From the NCBI GenBank assembly GCA_022592435.1, contig JABYQS010000162.1, forward strand, positions 16,676 through 80,675: a DNA stretch of 64,000 nt, written 5' to 3'. The notes under the pieces are model-generated. The model was not told the origin of the DNA, did no database searches, and saw only the letters and a program-made list of their open reading frames with translations. Of this stretch, positions 47,201 through 54,815 are shown one piece after another; position 1 is the first letter of the stretch, and every line of letters begins with the position of its first letter. A program made the position numbers and the translations under genes. The stretch comes from Cerioporus squamosus (taxonomy: Eukaryota; Basidiomycota; Agaricomycetes; Polyporales; Polyporaceae).

Positions 47201-47971
47201 AACTCGTCCGTGGGTGAGCTCGGCACGGTATCTTCCTCCGTCTTCACTGGTGGCGCCATCTCGACGTCCTGCTCTGCTTCGTCGGCGGCGAGCTCTTTGT
47301 CAAGGTCCATGTCATCGCCGAAGTTGTCGAGAAAATCGAGGCCTAGACGGCCCATGGCCTCCTTGCGAGCCTTCTTGACTTCCGACGAGTTGGCAAGGAT
47401 CCCGGTCGGTTTGGTGAACTCCTTGCCGGATGAGGCTAGGAGTAGGGTTCCCTTCTCCATCAGTTCGCGGACAGAGAACGAAGGGAAGTCTGGCGCTGGG
47501 AGAGATGTGGAGGCGCCATATGGTTTGGAGTCCGCGTCGGGGTATGGCATCCACAACGGGACCAATGTGAAGACCTGCGAGAGCGCGGTGGACGCTGCCG
47601 ATCGCGTTTCGTAAGATCTTGAGTGTAGATATGGGAGTATCTGTTCGGAGTCAGATCGCGGCCACAGAAGAGCAATATGTTGTAAGTTGGGCTTACTCGT
47701 GCAACTACGGCCATCAACTCTGACCATCCCGAAGGATCGCCGACAGGGACATGCGGCTGTCGGGCGGTCTTGACGTCGTCCTCGACGAGGGCGACATCGC
47801 TGATGACGCTCTTCGCGGCTAGTTGTGCTATTTGCTTCGCTGCTGTTGTTCTGACGGACGCTGACGACCCCGTGTCCAGCAGGAGTAGGAGCCGGTCCAA
47901 TCTGCGAGAGCGGCGGAGGTCAGAACTACCACAGCGACTGCCTTAAGCGGACGAACACACCTCGACGTCAT
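41224..47971 (-). CDS. MOT1: MOT1/BTAF1, TBP-associated Swi2/Snf2 ATPase
   Basis: The start is a tiny exon, ATG at 47971 plus three codons, spliced to 47900 to give MTSRLDRLLLLLDTGSSASV, the typical Mot1 beginning. A large HEAT-repeat region follows, with WEVRHGAAMALREVLKHQGK and acidic and basic linkers. The Snf2 ATPase has LCDDMGLGKTLQSICILASK (P-loop), the Mot1-specific CILDEGHIIKNAK box, LILSGTPIQNNVLELWSLFD, and the helicase C half with THVGGLGLTLTGADTVIF and AMDRAHRIGQKKVVNVYRLI. The C-terminus is LQRFKLNIANSVVTQQNSGL followed by a final SFMGSIGRK. Mot1 strips TBP from DNA using ATP. Oddity: between RLITK (41579) and the conserved GTLEEKIMG segment, one G of an expected GGG is missing, which breaks the frame about 100 codons from the end. 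Confidence 0.93.
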
Positions 47972-48670
47972 TACGTAACCGACCGGACCGCAACTCCGCG
48001 CTTAAAGATCAAAGACGGGATAACGGGGAAGTTCTCACGGTCGCTCGCCACGACGACTGTTCCTTTTATCATCTCGCCTTCGTGACGGAAATTTGACGCT
48101 GTCACGTGTGACGTGTCATCTGTGTCCCACGGGCGCTTCGCTGATATCACGAACAAAAACTCCGTCCTTCGTCTGACCACAACTGGTCTGCTTTCGACCC
48201 GTCAGCTGAAGAACGGCAGGTGTATACAAGAGCGATGACGGGACCATGCTCGCCTGCAACTTGTGCGGCGAGAGACCTGGTCCCGGATGCACCCGGTCAC
48301 GACCGTAACATGCCAGATCTATGATCGCTAAGATTGGGACCCCGCCACATCACACAACGATGATCTCGCTCCCCAAAATCTGCGCAGAACATCTTCGCCA
48401 GGTCTGCTCGTGGCCTTCGCATCGGTCTGTGAGCTCTGCTCTCGACGAGAGCTTGGACGAGCACGCTAGAAGTCAAAGACGCACAGGTTTCACGCCCGGT
48501 GGCACAGGACCACGGAAGAAGCTGCGTCCATGAACACGCTTCTTTAGCCTCCCATTAATAAGTCCATTGATCCGCACGCTTAAGGTCAGTACTTCCGAGC
48601 TTGTCCAAACAAGGATCTATGCATGAGAGCTGCGTGAAGAATGTCTAACCTAAGGTCGTACTCACCACAG
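47972..48670. other. Divergent promoter region MOT1 / JmjC gene
   Basis: This is a 699-bp gap with no supported gene. Two short open frames on the plus strand (48321-48533 and 48681 onward) lack protein-like composition or are shadows. No TATA box is obvious. Confidence 0.4.
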
Positions 48671-50222
48671 ATGGCTGCAGGTGTTCTTCAACTCTTGCAC
48701 AGTGTCGCAGCAGAGCTCCACGACCCCACATGTCACAACGTTCAAGGTAAGCCGTAGACAACTACGACAGCCTTATCATTTCCTCGCTGACAGCAAGGTT
48801 CACAGAGTTGCTTCTTTGCGACCGGGGCAGTGCGGAAACCCTCTTACAGGCCAGCACGTCCCTCACCGGAACACCTGCTCCGCAACAACTGGATGACACG
48901 CGATCCTCCCTCGTCGAGACTGTGCAGCGGGCCCATAAATATATGGCCTCCTCTGGGGCTGACGGAAGCCGCGGATGGAGAAGAATCTACACCGACGCAT
49001 GCCTGCTCTTAGCGTTCGGTGACATACTCGACTTCTTGTCCTCTGGGGAGAAAGCGCTCGCGTACTCAGCCGTGTCGCGCCTCGACCACGCCATCGTGAT
49101 TGCAGGCGCGCCCGGCGAAGGAAGGATGGACTTGCTTCTCGACTTGATCGCTGGTGTGCAGTCAGAATGCTTTGACATCCAGCGTGACAACCCACCGGTA
49201 CAGCAGACCACTGTTCGTCGTCTTGCACGCACCATAGATGTCGGCCTCCCTAGCGCCATGCAGGGCGTTCCTCATCTCGACAAACCGCCTTCTTTGTCCG
49301 CGTTCGTCTCTCGCTTCTCTCAGCATCCATTCGTTCTCCCCAACTTCCTCTCGGACTGGCCTGCCCTCAACGAGCATCCCTGGAGTTCCCTGGACTACCT
49401 ACGAGAGGTAGCGGGACCTGGTCGTGTGGTTCCAGTTGAAGTAGGAGGGGATTACAGAAGCGACGACTGGACGCAGCGGATGATGCCCTGGGATGAGTTC
49501 CTCTCCAGCCTCGGGGAACAGCATCCGGGGGAGTCGTCCAAGCCAGTTCTGTACCTGGCACAGCATAGCCTATTCAAGCAGTTCCCCGCGCTCAAAGACG
49601 ACATCTACGTACCCGACTATGCGTACTCTGACTTGGACCCGCCGGACAACTATCCGCAATACGTGCCGCCAGCGAGTGAAGAGCGCCTTGTCCTGAATGC
49701 TTGGCTCGGCCCTGCAGGGACCGTCTCCCCTGCCCACACAGTACGTGATTGAGAAGCTCGTGCGCGACAATCTGATTATGATGGCGTTTCAGGACCCGTT
49801 CTACAACTTCTATGGTGCGGGATGCATGTCTCTGCGTTGATGTCCATGCTGACGTCTGTGCAGGACAAGTAGTCGGGCGGAAAACGGTATGGCTCGCACC
49901 ACCAGAGGCTTCTCTCCACATGTACCCCTACCCTTCGCACTCTTCGACTACATCGTCCGAAGGCAGCGCAGACCAGCCCCGGAATCCCGCTGTGAACAAC
50001 GAGAGCCCGTCCATGAGCAACACCTCTCAGGTGGACGTCTTCATTTCGGCTCCCGGAGACATCGACGCGAGCAAATCGGCTTACCCCGACTTTTGGAGCC
50101 ATGCAGTACCTTCCGCCATGTCTGTCACACTCGAACCGGGTGATCTCTTGTTCTTTCCGCCTGGGTGGTGGCATGCCATGCGCAGCGAGGAGACGAGCTT
50201 CTCGGTATCAATGTGGTTTTGA
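48671..50222 (+). CDS. JmjC-domain protein, KDM8/JMJD5-like 2-oxoglutarate oxygenase
   Basis: Exon 1 encodes MAAGVLQLLHSVAAELHDPT and joins in phase to ELLLCDRGSAETLL. A helical N-terminal region (TDACLLLAFGDILDFLSSGE, ALAYSAVSRLDHAIVIAGAP) precedes the JmjC core: PFVLPNFLSDWPALNEHPWS, VPVEVGGDYRSDDWTQRMMP, YLAQHSLFKQFPALKDDIYV. The iron ligands are His and Asp in AHTDPFYNFY (made across two short introns) and the distal His in FFPPGWWHAMRSEE. All three are present, so it should be an active Fe(II) enzyme. The arrangement matches the JMJD5 group, whose members hydroxylate arginine or clip histone tails. A Ser-rich insertion interrupts the barrel between the two halves. The substrate is unknown. 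Confidence 0.88.
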
Positions 50223-50422
50223 GTATAATGGTCCAGCATACATGGATGTCCACGGACCACTTCCATAGAGGTATGCAAGAAGTCCACTCCACGTTGTACG
50301 CCAGCATCGGCCGGGCGAGTGTTCATGAAACATCATCATTGTTTTGGGCGTCTCCAGTAATACTGTAGCCCGGTTATGGGCGCCTGTCCCGTTGTACCTC
50401 CTCGTTCTCTACCAGCATCATC

Positions 50423-52814
50423 ATGTCGAGCAGAGCAGGCGGCCTCTACGGCGGCATCCAGTTCTCCTCCACAAAGCCTTTCTTGTCTACGCAAGGACCT
50501 GCCTCTCCGCCCAATGCACCCACGACAGAGACAGCACCCATCACGACTGCCGCACCCGCTGCGGAGGCTCCTGCCTCAACCCAAAAAGCCGCCGCCTCGA
50601 CCAGCGCGGCAGTAGGTGGTGAATCGGGTGCATCATCCAAGCCCACAGCCGGTATTCCTCCCTTTGCTACAGCCTGCGCGTCGTAGAGCTCGTTATTCAC
50701 GATATCATCGTCCATGCCCACCTCTATTCCCATCGTCGGGATGCCCCCCTCGTCGACCCCACAGGATGGTCCGCGGCACTGGTGTTTGCACCGACGCGTC
50801 GCCAGGCTCTCAAAGCCAAGCCTGCAGCTCCACGGATTCCTGTAGGAGCGGCACTTGCTGCACCCGCGGGGACCCCTGCGAATACGACGATCTCAAGCAC
50901 CGCGGTCGTTTTCGCCCCGCCTTCCCTTGTCGACACCACCGCAGCCAAGACTGAAGAGAAGAAGGAGTCCCAACCGCAAGGACAGGGATGGGGCAGGAAG
51001 GTCAAGCCGCCATCAATGGTCCTGGATGAGGATGTCAACGGCTTCAAGGCGACGCGGGGCGGGAAAAAGGAAGGGGGAGGAAAGAAGAAAGGGAGAAAGG
51101 TGCGTGGTTGGAACTGCAAGAACTTGTCATGTTGGGATTGAACAACTCGCGAAGAACAAAAACGCCCAAGCAGTTGCTGCCTGGAACCCCGACGAGGCGT
51201 ACGATCCCATGCGTCCCAACGATTACAACGAGTTCAAACTTTGGCAACGTCGGGAACGCGAGCGACGACGGGAGCGCATCCTCGAAGAACGCCGGCGTGA
51301 TGACGACCGCAAGCGCTATAGGCGCAGCAGCAGCTATTCAGACAGCTACCACAGTGCTTCCGAAGACGAGCGCCCGCGCAAAGCAGGTGTGTCTAGCCCC
51401 CTATGCATACGTGTCTACGTGGTTTCAACTCATCTCCACAGGTCGCTATGACGAACGGGACCGTGATGAGATGGAAGAAGACTACGATCGGCCCCGAGGG
51501 ATTGGTGCAGCTTCCTCGAGTGCTCCGCCACCTGTTGTCGCAGTCAATGTCAGTATGACGGGAGACGAAGCGTATCAGCGACGGCTGGCATTGTCACAGG
51601 GTTTCCGACCCCCGGAGCCGTCCACGTCGTCGATGATCGTATCCAGCTTGGCGACTACGATACCCGCTTCGTCGTCGTACGAGCCTCCCGAGGTTGAGCG
51701 CGACAGCGACATACCCGGGCTCAGCGCAGTGTCGTCTTTCTCCCCGCCGCCTGCTCCGGCTCCGGTGCCGGTCGCGGCACCAATAGCACAGACTGGCGAG
51801 GAGGCGTACCTGCGTCGACTGGCCATGTCTCAGCAAGGGCCGCAGCCACCTCGTGCTCCGAGTCCTCTTCCCTTCCATGACTCTCCTCCAATCCAGACGC
51901 CGATGGTTCCTCCGCCTATGGTACCTCCACCCCCTGCGTCCGCACCCGCCCCTGGCCCAGCGCTTTCCGCAGACAAGATTCAGAACAGCAAGCAAGCGGC
52001 TGCGGCGATCGCAGCCCGGTTGGCTGCTCTCGCACCGAAGCTAGGCGGTCCCCCTCAGGCTACTCCTTCTCCTCCTGCAGCTTCAAGCGCGCCACCAGAA
52101 GAGCCATCAGGACCTGAAAGCAAGAAGTACGTTCCGTGACCGTCCCACTCTCGCACCACTAACGCTGATCACTGTCCAGGCCCGATCCGCACGGTTTCGC
52201 CGCTCGCCTCATGCGGAAGTGGGGGCACCAAGAAGGCCAAGGCCTCGGTGTTGACGGGAGTGGCATCGTGCATGCGCTCACGGTTGAACAGGTCGCTCAA
52301 GGGAAGAGCGGTAAGGTTGGCAAGGGTGGTAAGGGCAAAGGGAAGGGTGGAAAGCAGGCCCCTGCCATCGGTGGTGCGGCCGCGAAGATGGGGAAAATCG
52401 TCAATATGAACGAGGATGCGAAGACGCGCGAAGATCGGGAGCGGTTTGGGGACCCGAGCCGTGTCGTTGTGCTCACCAACATGGTCGGGCTGGAAGACGT
52501 CGAGGACGAGGAATTGAGGGGAGAGATCGGTACGTTGTCGTTCTCTGCGATAGCGAACAGGCACTGATGCCCCACACTCAGGCGACGAATGCTCGAAGAA
52601 CGGGACCGTTGAACGTGTCGTCGTGCACCCGGTGTACCCCCAACCGGAGGACCCTGACGACGCAGTCCGTATCTTCGTGTTGTTCGCCGGGCCCGCGGGG
52701 GCCTGGAAGACCGTGCGCGAGTTGGACGGGCGGTACTTCGGTGGCCGTAGTGTGCGCGCACGGTACTTCCCCGAGGCCCAGTTCCATGCTGCTGATCTCG
52801 ATGGGCCGTTGTAG
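50423..52814 (+). CDS. SPF45/RBM17-type splicing factor (G-patch plus UHM)
   Basis: The protein starts [21 protein letters not shown] splice from KPTA to [14 protein letters not shown] restores the SPF45 N-terminal motif. Then comes [20 protein letters not shown], an Arg/Glu coil, and two copies of a [19 protein letters not shown] motif. A G-patch follows ([35 protein letters not shown]), and the C-terminal RRM-like UHM ends with [20 protein letters not shown] and [15 protein letters not shown]. This order is that of SPF45/DRT111, which works in second-step and alternative 3' splice-site choice and in DNA damage tolerance. The stop is at 52812-52814. Introns are short. Confidence 0.92.
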
Positions 52815-53279
52815 TTGTGCCGCCTGTATTTTCTTGTCCTTCTTGGTTGTAGACTATCGGCTGCTCTCTGCTATCGTTGTGTTCCTCTATACATAAATCG
52901 CAACGTCTTGTACTCCAGTTCCACATGGGGTGCATGTACTGTCGGGAGGCGTTCGTGGTCTGTCCATTGACCATGGTGTGAGCTCCTGTAAGCGTACGGC
53001 TGATCTCCGGCAGCGGCTCAAGATCACGATATGAATTCGAGTTCACAGACACAAACATGTGGAGTCGCAGTACTGTAGACTAGTTTTCCACCCGTGGCTT
53101 TGCCCCGTGGCGCGTGAGCCTTCGGCTCATCGTTACGTTGCTTCGCCTGCGGCTCAGTGTGCAATAAGTATCTATTTCATTGAAGGGAACTTAGTGAATT
53201 CGTTGGCAGTAAGCCCCGTAGCTGCCCCCGTGAGCCTTTGAACACTTCAATGATCATGATTTCACCTAGACCTTGAATG
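52815..53279. other. Region between SPF45 and the older Copia LTR
   Basis: No gene is supported. Near 53117-53131 there is a perfect 6-bp hairpin (TGAGCC, TTC, GGCTCA). Somewhere between here and 53332 lies the unresolved outer edge of the minus-strand Copia LTR. Confidence 0.4.
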
Positions 53280-53332
53280 GTTGAGGCAAGCTGAGTAAGT
53301 AGGTGACAGGATCTGAGCCGGCGCGAGGGAGA

Positions 53333-53399
53333 CTGAAGACAAAGGAATGTATTCTCAGCGTTCCGGGAAGAGAACGATGATGTAGCGTAGCGTAGATAC
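53333..53399 (-). other. Putative 67-nt intron 2 in the minus-strand LTR leader, made of linker plus spliced A'-B' copy
   Basis: It starts GTATCT right after the first B' and ends at the second B' in a strong acceptor (CATTCCTTTGTCTTCAG). If spliced with intron 1, the leader becomes A'-B' followed by TCTCCC, which is the same sequence as is already present downstream in the LTR. Confidence 0.5.
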
Positions 53400-53420
53400 C
53401 TGAAGACAAAGGAATGTATT

Positions 53421-53474
53421 CTACTGGTGCATGAGCAAAGGGAAACGACGGCAGACATGGGAAAGGAAGCTCAC
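53421..53474 (-). other. Putative 54-nt intron 1 in the minus-strand LTR leader
   Basis: Read on the minus strand, it begins GTGAGC after CGCTGAG and ends CACCAGTAG before AATAC. The same flanks occur joined without it at 53353/53354. Length and consensus match the introns of genes in this window. Confidence 0.75.
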
Positions 53475-53679
53475 CTCAGCGTTCCGGGAAGAGAACGATG
53501 AGGGGAGCTCTACACGACGGGAGTTTTAGAAGACTGTTTGCGAGCTATCGATGGAGTACGTAAGCTAAAGATCTGTATCTAAGAGTGCGTACGGAATGCG
53601 AGCGGAAGCACGAGAGGCAAGGGCGCTTTGACCAACGGAAAAGGAATACGAGACGCCGTCGAGACGGCCGACTACAACA

Positions 53680-53701
53680 CGCCCCCTCAAAGCGGCCGAA
53701 G
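53680..53701 (-). mobile_element. Severed 3' end of the minus-strand Copia body: last codons, stop and polypurine tract
   Basis: Read on the minus strand, the sequence after the target duplication gives the last codons and a TGA (53689-53687), overlapping the polypurine tract GAGGGGGCG that abuts the LTR. It is separated from the rest of the pol gene by the 6.5-kb nested insertion. Confidence 0.85.
53697..53701 (+). repeat. Target site duplication CGAAG, left copy
   Basis: Five bases CGAAG immediately before the TG of the inserted Copia element. The same five occur right after its final CA at 60158-60162. Confidence 0.95.
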
Positions 53702-53967
53702 TGTTGAACTTACTATGGACATTAGTTGCGCATTAGGCGCTATGGGCACAGCCTCTTACGATTAGATCTAAGGCTATGCTTCTTCCTTTCCTTTTAGGGT
53801 ACGTTGTACGAAACCATGTGGTTACCTGGCTTCTCTTTGTTTCCAGTCCATTCCAGTGCGTTCTGCAACGCTCCGGACCTTTCTAGTTCTTTCTAGATAT
53901 CTCTGGGCTGTACTAGACATGCCCTTGTGACCTCGTATTTGTCGTATCTTCGTCATCCTTCGTCATC

Positions 53968-54000
53968 GTCTGAGTCATCCCTACTCGTTCTGACTCAGAC
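53968..54000. promoter_or_regulatory. Paired Gcn4/AP-1-type sites in U3 (10-bp inverted repeat)
   Basis: GTCTGAGTCA and TGACTCAGAC form a perfect 10-bp inverted repeat with a 13-nt spacer, 50-82 nt before the TATA box. Each arm contains the bZIP consensus TGA(C/G)TCA. Gcn4-type factors respond to amino-acid starvation and bind such sites in yeast Ty1 promoters. Function here is inferred. Confidence 0.6.
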
Positions 54001-54049
54001 AGCATTATGCTCTCCTTTCTGTCGCTTACTCATGCTACTCCAGACACAG

Positions 54050-54057
54050 TATATAAG
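54050..54057 (+). promoter_or_regulatory. TATA box of the Copia LTR promoter
   Basis: TATATAAG, about 30 nt before the start of the leader hairpin and exon A (54080-54084). Transcription should start near 54080. The same box occurs in the right LTR at 59913-59920. Confidence 0.8.
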
Positions 54058-54079
54058 GAGGGACTCTTGGGCTTCGTCT

Positions 54080-54107
54080 CCTCAGTCTTTTGCTCTACTG
54101 ACTGAGG
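54080..54107 (+). other. Leader hairpin next to the splice donor
   Basis: CCTCAGTC (54080-54087) and GACTGAGG (54100-54107) form an 8-bp perfect stem with a 12-nt loop that ends one base before the G of GTAAGT. In the second, spliced copy only AGTC remains of the left arm. The structure could affect splice-site access or packaging; that is inference. Confidence 0.5.
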
Positions 54108-54108
54108 A

Positions 54109-54162
54109 GTAAGTACTCGCCTACCTATGCTTACTTATGCTTTACTTACAAGTACTTTGTAG
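54109..54162 (+). other. Putative 54-nt intron 1 in the LTR leader
   Basis: It begins GTAAGT, the best possible donor, and ends ACTTTGTAG. Its flanks, 25 nt on each side (54084-54108 and 54163-54187), recur directly joined at 54208-54257. The same arrangement is at 59972-60025 in the right LTR. Confidence 0.75.
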
Positions 54163-54187
54163 CTCGTGTTGTCCACTCGTCTGCTAG

Positions 54188-54257
54188 GTACTTGTGTCTA
54201 TGCTATTAGTCTTTTGCTCTACTGACTGAGGACTCGTGTTGTCCACTCGTCTGCTAG
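54188..54257 (+). other. Putative 70-nt intron 2 in the LTR leader, made of linker plus spliced A-B copy
   Basis: It begins GTACTT after the first B and ends CTGCTAG, with a branch-point-like CTGAC in the middle. Removing it along with intron 1 gives A-B followed by TCGTTGCG, identical to the sequence already present downstream from 54208. Confidence 0.5.
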
Positions 54258-54294
54258 TCGTTGCGACTTGCCTTCACAGGTTCAGACTTCATCA

Positions 54295-54311
54295 GGTTAT
54301 GAGCCCTGCGC
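54295..54311 (+). other. Primer-binding site matching the anticodon arm of initiator tRNA-Met (half-tRNA primer)
   Basis: GGTTATGAGCCCTGCGC starts at the base after the LTR. Its reverse complement contains GGGCUCAUAACC, the anticodon stem-loop of fungal initiator tRNA-Met with the CAU anticodon, rather than the tRNA 3' end. Drosophila copia and yeast Ty5 use such cleaved half-tRNAs. Confidence 0.85.
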
Positions 54312-54815
54312 TCTGACCGTTGCTAGTCGTCACTCTGCGCGCACCCTTTCTTCGACGACTCCTGCCCGTGCATTCCTCCACTAACTCCCTAGATCTTGAC
54401 TGTGCCCGCCGACACTGCTACCAGGGGGACATTTCTGCGCTCGTGACGCAGCCCTGAGTGCTTTTATTAGCTAGTCATCGTATCTACTGTTGTACATCCT
54501 TTGGCGCTCTCGAGGCGTACAGGATTTCAGGCATCCCTCAGCCAGGCCGTGCACTTGCATCCGCCAGCTGTTGTATCCGGGGTGGTTAGCACCTTAGGAC
54601 CGGAGGACAACCGTTCGGACCCTCCTTACGATACCATTTTCAGTACGATACGTACCTAGTTCTTTCTGGGCACAGTTGGCAACTTCTACCCTCGGCATTG
54701 GCATACTCGGCTTGCTGGTGTTTGAGGTTCACCTGAACAGGTGTCCATCTCTCGTTGCCATCGCACGTGGCTATCTTCAAATCATCGCACTCTCTGAACC
54801 TTTCGCATCGACACG

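Larger units (their letters stand above)
53280..53679 (-). repeat. 3' LTR of the older, minus-strand Copia element (outer edge unresolved)
   Basis: On the minus strand the LTR starts TGTTGTAGTCGG at 53679, directly after the polypurine tract. A TATA-like TCTAAAAC at 53523-53530 precedes a leader with the order A' (53501-53475), intron 1 (53474-53421), B' (53420-53400), a 19-nt linker (53399-53381), then A'-B' again without the intron (53380-53333). The sequence continues TCTCCCTCG. The far end (about 53230-53332) cannot be fixed without the other LTR, which is beyond 64000. Confidence 0.75.
53702..54294 (+). repeat. Left LTR of the intact Copia element
   Basis: It begins TGTTGAACTT and ends CTTCATCA. 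U3 contains paired TGASTCA sites and a TATATAAG. The transcribed part holds the A - intron - B - linker - A - B arrangement at 54084-54257. The small open frame in it (53927-54112) recurs in the right LTR and is just LTR sequence. Confidence 0.95.

Noticed and set aside
53927..54112. 61-codon open frame in the left LTR, identical at 59790-59975 in the right LTR
   Set aside because: It is identical only because the LTRs are; it spans U3, the TATA box and the splice donor and has no protein-like character.
54188..54209. The 22-nt GT...AG linker read as a complete intron by itself
   Set aside because: It is too short for splicing in fungi. The 70-nt version ending at the second B is a realistic length and has a branch-point-like CTGAC.
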